64,000 bases of DNA from Saprospiraceae bacterium (GTDB lineage Bacteria; Bacteroidota; Bacteroidia; Chitinophagales; Saprospiraceae): contig JADJXD010000001.1 of NCBI GenBank assembly GCA_016715985.1, positions 3,844,001-3,908,000 on the forward strand. Reading direction: 5' to 3'. The notes under the pieces are model-generated. The model was not told the DNA's origin, ran no database searches, and saw only the letters and a list, made by a program, of their open reading frames with translations. This document shows, piece after piece, positions 26,601 to 35,575 of this stretch. The position numbers were made by a program, and so were the translations under genes. The number at the start of each line of letters is the position of its first letter. The stretch's first letter is position 1.

Positions 26601-28905
26601 TATAGGTAGTTCATTTGCGGGGCTGAAATTGTCAGAAAGTATTAATGCAATACTAACAGGAGTCAACAATGCAAACATAAAAATCAAAGCTTTAGACAAT
26701 GGCTTAATGCCTGTCATGGATATTCAGTTTGTAGACCATTTTGAGGATGTAGCACAACAGAGCTTCAAAATATTAAAAGATATCGAAGGAAACAGTTCTC
26801 ATCTGCAAATCAAAGTGACTAAGTTTGAATCCGGCAATGGAAGTAGAAGACGAATACAGGTCAATGATAATGCAAGTTGGTGGCACACTTTTACCGCTGT
26901 TAGTAAATTTAAAAATGATGGGGATAGATACCTAAACCGAATACCAATTGGATTGGCTTACAGTTCATCAGGTGGAAAAGCCAGAGTTGAACAAAATGAT
27001 ATACAATCAGATCTGAAGATAGTGGAATATCTGTCGAAAGAATTTTCTCATACAGAAGTCTGGGATAAAAAATTGGCCAAAACCATGTTTGAATTATTAG
27101 TTCCAAATGACTTTAAAAGTGTAATCCGTAATCAGAGCAACATCATCTGGAAAATGGATGAATATGCTGCTCAGTTTCCATGGGAAATGTTTCACGACTT
27201 CAATTTTGGTTATGAACCTACATTCATCAATACCGGGCTTATCAGACAATTATATGCAGATAATTACAGAGTAAATCCTGTGATTGTAGATGCACCTTCT
27301 GCTATAGTAATAGGGGATCCGGATTATTCAGGCAGTAACTTTGGGCAGTTGCCCGGTGCCGCTGCAGAAGCAGCTTCAGTTCATAATATTTTAGTTGAAA
27401 ATGGTTTTGATTCACTTCCTTTGATATACAGAAATAATGCATCAGAAATAATAAAAGAACTATATTCTGCGGATTTCAAAGTAATGCATTTTGCAGCTCA
27501 TGGGGTGTATGACAACGAAAATGTGGGTATTGTCCTTGGACCTGAAACATTTCTTACACCGGGCACATTAGAACAGTTGTCAGCTATTCCTGAGTTCATT
27601 TTTGTAAATTGTTGTTTTTCGGGAAGTACATTTGCCTTGAATGAAAATTTTTATAAAGAACGTAGTAAGCTGGCTTCAAATATTGGAACTCAACTGATCC
27701 GAATGGGTGTCAAAGCCGTTGTAGTCACAGGATGGGCGGTAAATGACAGTGCGGCTAAAGTTTTTGCAGATGAACTTTACAGATGTTTATTGAGCGGACA
27801 CGAATTTGGGATTTCAGTTAGAAAGGCACGAAGGAAATGTTATGATGATTACCCTAACTCCAGTACATGGGGTGCTTATCAATGTTATGGAGACCATTAT
27901 TACAAACTGGTAAATAAAAATCCGGATTCTCAAAGTCAGGAAACATATATTATGGAGAGTCAGGTAGAAGTGGATCTTGATAATGTTTTGTCCAGAATTA
28001 GAGGTCAAAAGGTAAATATTGCGGCAACACTCAAGAGCGTTGACAGAATACATAAAGACGCTGTAAATTCAGGAATGAACACAGCTTCCATATCTGAAAA
28101 GTATGCTTTTATTTTTGCAGAACTGGGCCAGTATGACAAAGCGATAGACATTCTTGAAGAATTAAAGGAAGTAGAAGAAGCTGGTTTTTCAGTTGCAGCT
28201 CTTGAACAATATTGCAGTCTGAGGTCCAAGCAAATCGTAAAACATTTTAGAAACGATCAAAATTATCCTTCTATTTCGGACGTCATTAATGATTTGAAAA
28301 TTATAAAGTTTATCGGAGAAACTTCAGAAAGACTTGCTCTCATTGGTTCTGCATATAAAAGAGCAGCAGTAATTAATGCAAAAAAAATTCAGAGTAGGAA
28401 CAAATATCTGAATCAGATGCGTATAAATTTTTACGAAGCATGGGAGAAAAGAATGAATGGAGAATTTATTAAAACAGTGTATCCTCTCACAAATTACATT
28501 CTTGCAACTTTATTCTTGAGAGGACCGGCAGAATCAGAAAAGGAGTTTGGGGAAAAACTGATTTATCCTGGTTTGGGACAATATCGTACATATTTTAAGG
28601 ATCAGAAGAAAAAAATTGAAAACAGTTCCGCTGATAAATCAGTATTTTTTAACGCCACTGCCCTTACCAAAATATTGCTTTGTGAATATTTGTTTGAAAG
28701 TGATGTTGACCAAGCCAAAAAAATATATCAGGAACTCTGGGATAGCATGTTGAACGCCATAAGGGATTATGGAAATATTAAAAATATAAATGGTGAAGTA
28801 GAGCACCTTGATTTTATTATGGACATGTTATCTGATCAGACTAAAATCAATGAACTCAGAAGACTCAAATTGGAGTTGGAAACATTTCTCACTTATGGCG
28901 AATAA
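23659..28905 (+). CDS. Multidomain protein: two alpha/beta hydrolases, CHAT protease, helical tail
   Basis: A 1748-residue protein with no signal peptide. Module 1 (about 150-460) is an alpha/beta hydrolase with LLLLHGT near residue 160 and the nucleophile motif SHSRGG near 224. Module 2 (about 480-800) looks like an LCAT-type lipase: LLPGIMGST near 490, FPFDWRKT, AHSMGG near 586 and LLGTPWHGS. Residues about 860-1110 form an alpha/beta region (VMVGHFLNDGI, ALIVGMGKQGEL) resembling the non-catalytic domain of leucyl aminopeptidases. Residues about 1210-1420 are a CHAT protease with His1281 (HFAAHG) and Cys1319 (VNCCFSG). The tail (1440-1748) is helical and TPR-like. CHAT domains are caspase-clan proteases in conflict and cell-death systems; the lipase modules could be effectors acting on membranes. 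How the parts work together is inference. Confidence 0.85.
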   Translation: MAFIKLKGKELKVEKSQDLGHFKLSKSYTLKLDRSSGEDLEAEVNDTDIAQIIFEDNVEWIGNVQDVNEIFAQTFKRSNDSNKIIIPSAIHSGNVRSGLNFSPVKLFNLFVKPEDIAKNIALIADKKIMPDPGLYVVDRNFNLNPYTENSLNKEKTLLLLHGTISDTNGSFGGLKRDLWTEIYDNYDIVLTLQHYTLSISPLQNALDVLELLPKETKLDILSHSRGGLIADILARCDWRNDNIGFTDDESELLSKQKEIVQKIITKADDKKVEIGKVIRVACPAGGTTLLSSRLDHFLNAILNAVGLAFGSKSNYVYDVVREFLMSVIAQKSNVESIPGLWSMVPESEFQRVNNNRRFVVKSRLYVIAGDGKIGGSFSNTLKVILSNLFYLAENDFVVNTKSMKRGLSRESGVYLYTSKDNKTSHFNYFENENSRNIIKLALNSSFDNRGNIFKLITSSQMDRGVDLSFGFNPYFKNKISGHKPIVILLPGIMGSTLKEDDEIWLNFLEIGRGNFVNKLNHDFPSISTSGLLEKYYKQLGEYLSPSYDVFTFPFDWRKTISETGKELQNALNGFEQYSQPIKIIAHSMGGLVVRQMMLENREWWISFQRLHNVRLLLLGTPWHGSHLILEVLTGHSRRVKQIALLDMKHSKKKILDVISEFPGIYELLPINHQAFEKKEFWENIQDVVGKENMTLPNQRLLENFGKYKKSIAELNTDQIDIAFDNIYYIAGKGETVCDYTIKNSFFKGDYLSYLTTQRGDGSVTWELGIPTGMNKKNIYYCNTIHGNLANDPEIFRAITDILENGTTFRLPQEPPAVRSSDILYEKTEYDFFDSDYDSVFDNLMNDSDKVKADVQYQHSINVSILNGDLKFGKFPVMVGHFLNDGIYSAEKVLDRYLNSKLSERHRLGFYPGEIGESEVTYHKSSQPKGALIVGMGKQGELTPYLLSNSIEKAVIKYAFFFRDNYEDIEIKKKGCGITTVFIGSSFAGLKLSESINAILTGVNNANIKIKALDNGLMPVMDIQFVDHFEDVAQQSFKILKDIEGNSSHLQIKVTKFESGNGSRRRIQVNDNASWWHTFTAVSKFKNDGDRYLNRIPIGLAYSSSGGKARVEQNDIQSDLKIVEYLSKEFSHTEVWDKKLAKTMFELLVPNDFKSVIRNQSNIIWKMDEYAAQFPWEMFHDFNFGYEPTFINTGLIRQLYADNYRVNPVIVDAPSAIVIGDPDYSGSNFGQLPGAAAEAASVHNILVENGFDSLPLIYRNNASEIIKELYSADFKVMHFAAHGVYDNENVGIVLGPETFLTPGTLEQLSAIPEFIFVNCCFSGSTFALNENFYKERSKLASNIGTQLIRMGVKAVVVTGWAVNDSAAKVFADELYRCLLSGHEFGISVRKARRKCYDDYPNSSTWGAYQCYGDHYYKLVNKNPDSQSQETYIMESQVEVDLDNVLSRIRGQKVNIAATLKSVDRIHKDAVNSGMNTASISEKYAFIFAELGQYDKAIDILEELKEVEEAGFSVAALEQYCSLRSKQIVKHFRNDQNYPSISDVINDLKIIKFIGETSERLALIGSAYKRAAVINAKKIQSRNKYLNQMRINFYEAWEKRMNGEFIKTVYPLTNYILATLFLRGPAESEKEFGEKLIYPGLGQYRTYFKDQKKKIENSSADKSVFFNATALTKILLCEYLFESDVDQAKKIYQELWDSMLNAIRDYGNIKNINGEVEHLDFIMDMLSDQTKINELRRLKLELETFLTYGE

Positions 28906-28944
28906 AATTAAATAACTAATACTAACAAACATAACAATCAGATT

Positions 28945-30048
28945 ATGAAAAATCAAAAAACAAAAAAGGATGTTTTGAATCATGGGGATAATGCAGTGTT
29001 AATGCAACCCAGTTATTGTACTATGCCTCAAGTGAAAGAAAGAGAATTCAGCAGGAATGTGGGTTCTGAACAGGAGCGAATGATCCGGCTGAATGAAAAA
29101 AAATGGGCTAACGGCACAAAGCTGAAGTATTATTTTTTTAAAGGATCTGACGGATCTCCTAATGCATGGAAAGGAAGTACCCAAAGTATCAATATTGTTA
29201 AAAATGCATTTAAAAAGTGGATGGATGTAGGTATCGGCATTCAATTTGAAGAAACCAATGTCAAAAATGATTCCCAGATCAGAATAGGTTTTGACAGAAA
29301 TGATGGAGCTTGGTCATATTTAGGCAGAGATATTATAGACTTGCCGGACGTCGCTAATAAGAACAAAAGAACCATGAATCTGGGTTGGGATAGTCTGGAT
29401 ACAGCTATTCATGAAATTGGTCATACGCTTGGTTTTCCGCATGAACATCAAAATCCCAAAGCAGGTATCGTTTGGGATGAACCGGCAGTTTACAATGCAT
29501 TGGCTGCACCTCCCAACAACTGGAGTAATGCCACCACTTATCACAACATTATCAGAAAAATTAGTCCGGATTCAATCCAGGGATCTGACCATGATGCCGA
29601 TAGTATTATGCATTATCCTTTTGGGCCGGGACTAATCTTATCTCCGGTTAAATACAGAAATGGGATCAGACCGGCAGGAGGTCTTTCGCCAAGAGATCTG
29701 GAATGGGTAAAGTTTTTTTATCCAAAACTCAACATATCCAGCTATATCACAATTAAGGAAGCGGTATCGGAATCAATGAATATTCTCCCTGGTGAGCAAA
29801 AAAATTTTATTTTTAAACCACCAAGAACAAAAAGATACAACATTGCAACTTTTGGCGAAATGGACACAGTTATGGTGCTTTTTGAAAAGAATGGCAATGA
29901 TGAAATATATCTGGAAGGAGATGATGACAGCGGACAAGATTATAATGCACAGATTGTCAGAAGTCTGGACAAAAACAAGGAATATTTTATTCGAATCCGA
30001 TTATATTACAAAAACAGAGATGGAAACGGAGCAGTGATGGTATGGTAA
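28945..30048 (+). CDS. Astacin-like metzincin protease with PPC-like tail
   Basis: A 367-residue protein. The zinc site is HEIGHTLGFPHEH with His156, His160, His166 and catalytic Glu157; the Met-turn is SIMHYPF (Met222, Tyr224), as in the M12A/astacin group. Residues about 270-367 form a beta-sandwich like bacterial pre-peptidase C-terminal domains. There is no signal peptide: the N-terminus is MKNQKTKKDVLNHGDN, so cytoplasmic action or an unusual export route must be considered. It lies 39 bases after the CHAT/hydrolase gene and probably shares its transcript. Confidence 0.87.
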   Translation: MKNQKTKKDVLNHGDNAVLMQPSYCTMPQVKEREFSRNVGSEQERMIRLNEKKWANGTKLKYYFFKGSDGSPNAWKGSTQSINIVKNAFKKWMDVGIGIQFEETNVKNDSQIRIGFDRNDGAWSYLGRDIIDLPDVANKNKRTMNLGWDSLDTAIHEIGHTLGFPHEHQNPKAGIVWDEPAVYNALAAPPNNWSNATTYHNIIRKISPDSIQGSDHDADSIMHYPFGPGLILSPVKYRNGIRPAGGLSPRDLEWVKFFYPKLNISSYITIKEAVSESMNILPGEQKNFIFKPPRTKRYNIATFGEMDTVMVLFEKNGNDEIYLEGDDDSGQDYNAQIVRSLDKNKEYFIRIRLYYKNRDGNGAVMVW

Positions 30049-30079
30049 ATTATTGGGATTTACGACATAAATTCAGGTT

Positions 30080-30120
30080 CTGTGCATCTTTCGAACATTC
30101 GAAAGATGCACAGCTTTATT
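30080..30120 (+). terminator. Perfect 16-bp hairpin terminator
   Basis: CTGTGCATCTTTCGAA (30080-30095) and its exact complement (30098-30113) enclose only two bases, followed by CTTTATT. The T tract is weak, so it may also act as a processing or bidirectional element. It separates the protease gene from the LRR/TIR gene. Confidence 0.7.
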
Positions 30121-30145
30121 ACTTACATTCATACAAACATTATAA

Positions 30146-33100
30146 ATGAAACAATCACTTCAAACGGACCATAGGGAAAAATCTGGATTCGGAATAATCA
30201 AAAGTGTAGAAGTTAATTCCGGAAGAGTGCATATTTATGCACCATCAAATCCCGGTGCCGATTTTGTAAATCTTCCTGATCAGGAAATACAGGAATTGAA
30301 AGAGGGGGATATTTTTGAATTTTTTGTAATAAAGGATTTTAATGTATTGAAGCCACAAATTACGAGGGTAATAGAAAGCAACGATGAGTTATTAGAATTA
30401 AGTCGAAATACAAGAGATGATTATTTTAGAATTCACATAGAGTATAAACTCAAAACGGGTATTCTCAATCTTGGGCATTGTGGGCTGACAAGCTGGCCTG
30501 AAGATGTCTTCAAAATGACCTGGCTTGAAGTGTTAATCATGGGTGACAACACTATATGGGACGGAAAAAATAGGTTATTCGTCGAGAAAAGAGAAAATAT
30601 ATCTTTTGAGACCCAAAATTATTTGGATCATATACCCAATGAAATAAAAAGCCTTCAAAGTTTAAAAGTTTTCAGCATTGGGGGTGATTACGTTAAATAT
30701 TACCCGATTAATTCGACAGGGGGGCTCAGGGGGTTAAATAATCTGGAGAAACTGGATTTATCCTTTTGCAGATTTGAATCTGTAACTGAATTTTCCGGTT
30801 TGCAAAATTTGCATTATCTTGATTTATCGGACAATTTAATTTCCAGTCCTGAAATATATGGTGTTTTCGAAAACCTGAAGATATTGAAATTAGCAAATAA
30901 TAAAATTTCTGATATAAAATTCTTTGATGGTTTTAGTTCTCTTATTGAAATTGATTTATCAAAAAATAATATCAATAAGATTGAAAATATTGAATTTTTG
31001 AAGAAAATTAGACATTTTAACATTAGTCATAATAAAATAACTAAAATTCAGGGATTTGAAAACAAAATAAATCCTGAATCATTGGAATTTTTAGATTTAT
31101 CCTGGAATCAAATTAAAGAAATTGAAGGTTTAGAATCTTTGACTAAGTTAAATACCTTGTGGTTACGAAACAATCAGATATCATCAATCAGTGGATTAAC
31201 CAATAAACTAAAATTGGAAATTTTGGATTTATCTGAAAATAAAATTGTTGAAATACCCAAATTAAATTTTTTAACTTCAATTAAAAAACTAAATCTGCAA
31301 AAAAATATCATACAAAAAATTCAAAATAAAAATGATTTTTTAGATTTAATGAAGAAAAAGGATTTAGAATTACTATATTTGAAAGACAATCCGTTTTCAA
31401 ATGAACCATGGATTGCTAAAGAATGGTTAATTGAATTTGGCAATGATAAAACTAAAATACTCGAGCGTCTTGATGAATTTTTAAATTCTTCGGATTTATT
31501 CAAATCAGAATATCAACCACCCATAAAAATAATACTTTTAGGCAATAGCGGCGCCGGAAAATCGACTTTAGCCTTGTCACTTATTCAGGAAAAAATTCCT
31601 TCAAAAGATGAAAGAGAAGGTAGTACTCATGGATTAAAAATTCGGAACTGGAAGGAAGCCAATGCTGTTATTTATGATTTTGGCGGACAGGATTATTATC
31701 ACGCAGTGTATAATGTGTTTTTTACAAATCAAACTCAATATATAGTAATCTGGAATGATCGAACAAATTTTAATGGGTTAAATAACTCTAACGGTTCTGA
31801 TCCATTTTTTTACTTTGATCACCGGTATTGGCTGGGTAACATTAATTATTATCTAAATGACAAAGATTCTACAAATCGAATTGCCCTTTTTAATACATTT
31901 AGTCCAAACACTTATTTCTATCTTGAAAATGAAGATGCGATTAACTATAAGATAGATCAATTTTATCCTGTAACTTTTCCGTTAGATGGTGATATTAAAA
32001 TACCTGAATTACAATTTCAGATTGTGCACTTAGCTACTAAAAATGGTTTATTGGGATTGAAAAATGAAAATGGATACCATAAACTTGAATTAGAACTGAT
32101 GCAGAAGGTTGCTAATGGATTGGAGGATTATAAAGATCATACAAGACCATTAAGTAGAAAGGAATTTTTCAAATCATTTAATGTGAATGAAATAGAACTG
32201 AAAAATAGCAGCATAGACCAAAATATCTTATTGTCACTGTTGCATCATCGAGGTTTGATATACAGAATGAAAGGTAAAACAGCTGTTCAGGATAAAATTT
32301 GGGTAAATCCGGAAAGTTTGAATAAAGCTATTCACGAAAAGTTATCAAAAGAAAGGCTCTTAAATACGAATGGAATTATTAAGGAATCCGAGATACATGA
32401 TTTTTTTGATGTTGATATTTTGGCAGTTATGGAAGAAACGCAATTAATCTTCAAACATCAATATGGAGAATCAAGCGGGGATCTAAAGGTAGAATATATT
32501 TTGCCACAATACCTGCCTTTAACTGATGGAAGTGCTTTGTATGATTTAGCTACTTCAGACATGAGTCAAAGTTTTATATTAAAGTTTTTTGATTTTATTC
32601 CTCAGGGAATGATGAGCCGATTGATCTGTCGTTTTGGCCTTCAACCGGACAATAAATATTTTTACAGGTATGAGATTGTTTTTACTATTTCATCCATAAA
32701 AGCTAAAGTAAAAATAAAAATTGATATGGTTAACATGACCATAGAAGTGCATTTGGTTTTGAATAAACTTTATGAACGACGTCGTGCTGAGGTATATCGA
32801 TATCTGTTTTCAGCAATCCTGGGGGCATATAGTAGAGAACCAATTGATCATTTAAGTTTTGATGATTTTATAAATTTTCAAAGGAGCTCACCTGATAACA
32901 ATAACAATAATAATAATAATAATAATTCTGTTGGCAGTTCTGAAACCATTAAAATTGATTCTGTTTCAAAAGAATTTAAAAAATACATACCACAAAATAT
33001 GATGATATCGTTGGATGGGAATCAATTTGTTGAGTACAAAGATTTAGAACAAGGTGCACCTAATTTTGTATCTGGGGTTAAATTTAGTCCGGGTCAGCAA

Positions 33101-33634
33101 AAAGATGTTCAAAGAGTAACATTGCCAAGACACATATTTAATCCGTTTGTCAATGAAATATCAAAGACTCCGAAAAAGCTTTTCATTTCCTATTCTTCCA
33201 AAAATTCCGAATTTATGAGAGAATTGGCAACCCATCTCAAAACCTTGGAAAGAGATGGTCAGATCAGCGTTTGGGTAGATCGTATGATTGAAACAGGGAC
33301 AGAGTGGAATGATGAAATTCAGAAACAATTGGAGTCGGCTGATATCATACTATATCTGCTTAGCCCTCATTTTGTAGCTACACCATACATCATGGATGTG
33401 GAAGTAAAGAACGGCATAGATTTTTACCAACATTCCAAAGAACAGGGTAACCCTGTAAAGTTATATTTTATACAGTTAATGCATTGCAATTGGTTAAGAT
33501 CATTTGGTGCATATCAACAAAAATTGGATAAAGATTTTCTGACAAAAAAACTGGAAATCATCGAACAGCCAGAAAATCATGATCGATGGATGACTGTAAT
33601 AGATGATCTGCAGTCTATATTGAATAATTCTTAA
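30146..33634 (+). CDS. OB-fold / LRR / Roc-COR GTPase / TIR protein (ROCO type)
   Basis: A 1162-residue protein. Residues about 13-75 (SGFGIIKSVEVNSGRVHIYA) look like a cold-shock-type OB fold. Residues about 100-415 are leucine-rich repeats (LDLSENKI, LDLSWNQIKEIEGLESL). The Roc GTPase follows: P-loop GNSGAGKST at 466-474 and switch DFGGQDYYH, then a COR region to about 910. A linker has ten Asn in a row (918-927). Residues about 1010-1155 are a TIR domain (KKLFISYSSKNSEF, WVDRMIETGTEW) with Glu1086 at the expected NADase position in DVEVKNGI. The protein probably senses a ligand with the LRR, switches through the GTPase and kills or signals through TIR. Its hairpin-bounded borders suggest its own transcript. 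Confidence 0.88.
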   Translation: MKQSLQTDHREKSGFGIIKSVEVNSGRVHIYAPSNPGADFVNLPDQEIQELKEGDIFEFFVIKDFNVLKPQITRVIESNDELLELSRNTRDDYFRIHIEYKLKTGILNLGHCGLTSWPEDVFKMTWLEVLIMGDNTIWDGKNRLFVEKRENISFETQNYLDHIPNEIKSLQSLKVFSIGGDYVKYYPINSTGGLRGLNNLEKLDLSFCRFESVTEFSGLQNLHYLDLSDNLISSPEIYGVFENLKILKLANNKISDIKFFDGFSSLIEIDLSKNNINKIENIEFLKKIRHFNISHNKITKIQGFENKINPESLEFLDLSWNQIKEIEGLESLTKLNTLWLRNNQISSISGLTNKLKLEILDLSENKIVEIPKLNFLTSIKKLNLQKNIIQKIQNKNDFLDLMKKKDLELLYLKDNPFSNEPWIAKEWLIEFGNDKTKILERLDEFLNSSDLFKSEYQPPIKIILLGNSGAGKSTLALSLIQEKIPSKDEREGSTHGLKIRNWKEANAVIYDFGGQDYYHAVYNVFFTNQTQYIVIWNDRTNFNGLNNSNGSDPFFYFDHRYWLGNINYYLNDKDSTNRIALFNTFSPNTYFYLENEDAINYKIDQFYPVTFPLDGDIKIPELQFQIVHLATKNGLLGLKNENGYHKLELELMQKVANGLEDYKDHTRPLSRKEFFKSFNVNEIELKNSSIDQNILLSLLHHRGLIYRMKGKTAVQDKIWVNPESLNKAIHEKLSKERLLNTNGIIKESEIHDFFDVDILAVMEETQLIFKHQYGESSGDLKVEYILPQYLPLTDGSALYDLATSDMSQSFILKFFDFIPQGMMSRLICRFGLQPDNKYFYRYEIVFTISSIKAKVKIKIDMVNMTIEVHLVLNKLYERRRAEVYRYLFSAILGAYSREPIDHLSFDDFINFQRSSPDNNNNNNNNNNSVGSSETIKIDSVSKEFKKYIPQNMMISLDGNQFVEYKDLEQGAPNFVSGVKFSPGQQKDVQRVTLPRHIFNPFVNEISKTPKKLFISYSSKNSEFMRELATHLKTLERDGQISVWVDRMIETGTEWNDEIQKQLESADIILYLLSPHFVATPYIMDVEVKNGIDFYQHSKEQGNPVKLYFIQLMHCNWLRSFGAYQQKLDKDFLTKKLEIIEQPENHDRWMTVIDDLQSILNNS
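32897..32926 (+). repeat. Asn-codon microsatellite inside the TIR gene
   Basis: Ten consecutive Asn codons (AAC AAT AAC then seven AAT) form the linker between the COR and TIR parts. Length changes would alter linker length without shifting the frame. Confidence 0.9.
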
Positions 33635-33807
33635 GTTGGTAATTAATAGGTGTTTTCAAACCAAATTTGTATATCTTAATAAAGATCTATAACACATTAC
33701 GTTTTATTCCAGCCAGGTAATTCTACCTACAAAAAATCCTGTAAAAATACGCTGATTTCACATAATCGCAGATAATACTTTTGTATTCATCAAGAGGGAA
33801 ATAGACA

Positions 33808-33842
33808 ATTGTAATGCAGACCCTTCTGCATTACAATTTTAT
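33808..33842. terminator. Hairpin terminator after the ROCO/TIR gene
   Basis: ATTGTAATGCAGA pairs with TCTGCATTACAAT across CCCT, and the 3' side runs into TTTT. It lies about 175 bases after the stop; the 290-base gap to the next gene holds nothing else that I recognise. Confidence 0.7.
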
Positions 33843-33927
33843 TGTGTTGGACAATGTGACAAGTTGTGTTTAAGGGAACTCAGGATGATTTTTTTAAAAT
33901 TAATTTTCTAAATACGAGCGTTTTGAT

Positions 33928-34683
33928 ATGAAAAGTTTTGGAAACATTATTAAATATCTATTCATCTCCTTAATTCTTTTCAGTACTGATTCTCTGTTCT
34001 GCCAAACGGCAACCTCTTCTAAGTCGCAATTTTTTGATGCAAAATACAGAATTATTAAAAACTCTGTGGTACATAATGATACCGCGACATTCAGAATGCT
34101 TCAGGATCAACCTGTGAGGATTGCTAAAGTAAATGGCGATACTATATTTATAGAATTGAGCCGGTTTGGTGAAGTGGACATACCGGAAAATGAACTGCTC
34201 AAAAGAGTGGAAAAGAAAAATGAATGGATGTATTTCCTTATCAGTGAAGGTACAGATAAATTAAAATTTACTGATTTCGACTTAAGTCCCTTGGTGATTC
34301 CGTTAAAAATTAGACCTGCTGTAAACAATAATCCACTGCAGTTTTTAGGGGACGTCTCTATAGGACCCTATTTCGGATATCAAAGAGGTTCTAAATCCTA
34401 TAATCTTTCTTCAGAGGTTACACAGACTTCGATCACCTTTTGTACTTTCGGAAGTCCGACGCTGGTCAACATTAATCCTTCCAATCAAAGCGATAACTCA
34501 ACCAATTCAAACAGTGTACTTGGAATAAGTGCAGGAGTAGGTATTTTATTGGATATCAACAATTTTCAATTTGGACTCGTAGGTGGCTGGGACTGGATCA
34601 GTGGGACAGCATCTGAAACCTGGACTTATCAAGGCAAACCGTGGGCATCTTTTTCCTTTGCTTATAATCTTTCAAATCAATAA
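33928..34683 (+). CDS. Exported protein of unknown function, possible beta-barrel end
   Basis: The 251-residue protein has a signal peptide (residues 1-26, ending DSLFCQ). Residues about 30-125 form a mixed alpha/beta region with a charged segment; the C-terminal part (about 140-251) shows amphipathic strands such as GDVSIGPYFGYQRGSK, LGISAGVGILLDINNFQFGL and ASFSFAYNL, as in an incomplete outer-membrane barrel. No family recognised. The next gene starts 4 bases after its stop, so the two are coupled. Confidence 0.6.
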   Translation: MKSFGNIIKYLFISLILFSTDSLFCQTATSSKSQFFDAKYRIIKNSVVHNDTATFRMLQDQPVRIAKVNGDTIFIELSRFGEVDIPENELLKRVEKKNEWMYFLISEGTDKLKFTDFDLSPLVIPLKIRPAVNNNPLQFLGDVSIGPYFGYQRGSKSYNLSSEVTQTSITFCTFGSPTLVNINPSNQSDNSTNSNSVLGISAGVGILLDINNFQFGLVGGWDWISGTASETWTYQGKPWASFSFAYNLSNQ

Positions 34684-34687
34684 ACGT

Positions 34688-35416
34688 ATGGACACAATAC
34701 AAAACGACAACCCCAACAAAATCATATCGGAAAACAATCTCCTGGCAGAGATACAGGTGATATTAGACTTTATTTATCATAAGGGTATAAAATTGCCTGA
34801 TACAATATCGGCACAATCCTTGGCAAATGATGATAAAAATATAAACACTGCCAGTCTGGTGTCCGATTATAATGCACTAGTTACAGCTATTTTGCCATCC
34901 ACTCCCGAATCAGTGGAGTTTATCGGAAAAGAATTTGTAGGAAATATTGCTGACATAAAGTCCTGGAAAATTCCTGTCGTCAAAAAATATATAATCCTGA
35001 GTTTATTAGCTTTAATTGGCCTTTTGGGTTTCAGTCTGATGCCGAATGTAACTGCTGAAAATCAGGAAAAAGGTATTCTGGCACTTCATGGCCTTCCTTT
35101 GCTGGAAAATCTGGGAGTCATATTTTTTGCTTCTTTACTGGGTGTCATGTTTTATGTATTGAAGACAATAAAAGATAAAATTGATAATTTTACTTTAGTT
35201 CCTGTTGATATTTTTTCGTTCAATATTTCCATTATGATAGGTATTGTTTCAGGTTTTATTATATCTGAACTTTTTACATTTTCATCATCGATATTGGGCT
35301 CATCCATTGAAGTTCATAAATTGACATTGGCATTGCTGGGAGGTTTTGCGTCGGATGCTATATTTTCGATACTTCAAAATATCGTCAACAAAGTGAAGAC
35401 GTTGTTTGCGGAATGA
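34688..35416 (+). CDS. Membrane protein with four transmembrane helices
   Basis: I start at the ATG 34688 (MDTIQNDNPNK), 4 bases after the previous stop; the open frame further upstream overlaps that gene. The 242-residue protein has a soluble N-terminus of about 95 residues and four hydrophobic helices (about 98-118, 141-166, 178-203 and 212-230). No catalytic or transport motif is visible. Its pairing with the exported protein at 33928 suggests a joint envelope role. Confidence 0.65.
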   Translation: MDTIQNDNPNKIISENNLLAEIQVILDFIYHKGIKLPDTISAQSLANDDKNINTASLVSDYNALVTAILPSTPESVEFIGKEFVGNIADIKSWKIPVVKKYIILSLLALIGLLGFSLMPNVTAENQEKGILALHGLPLLENLGVIFFASLLGVMFYVLKTIKDKIDNFTLVPVDIFSFNISIMIGIVSGFIISELFTFSSSILGSSIEVHKLTLALLGGFASDAIFSILQNIVNKVKTLFAE

Positions 35417-35575
35417 TCTTGCATTTATTGTGTCAAACCTGTTATTTCTGAATTGGAACTTCAGTTACATGGATTGTAATTGTTTGAAATTTCAGTAAAT
35501 TACATCCTGTAAGAAGATTCGAATCAACTTGCAGTCGTGTTTCTTTGGCGATTATTTTATCAACTTTAAACTGTT

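Noticed and set aside
32897..32926. Phase-variable on/off switch in the TIR gene
   Set aside because: The repeat unit is three bases, so length changes do not shift the frame.
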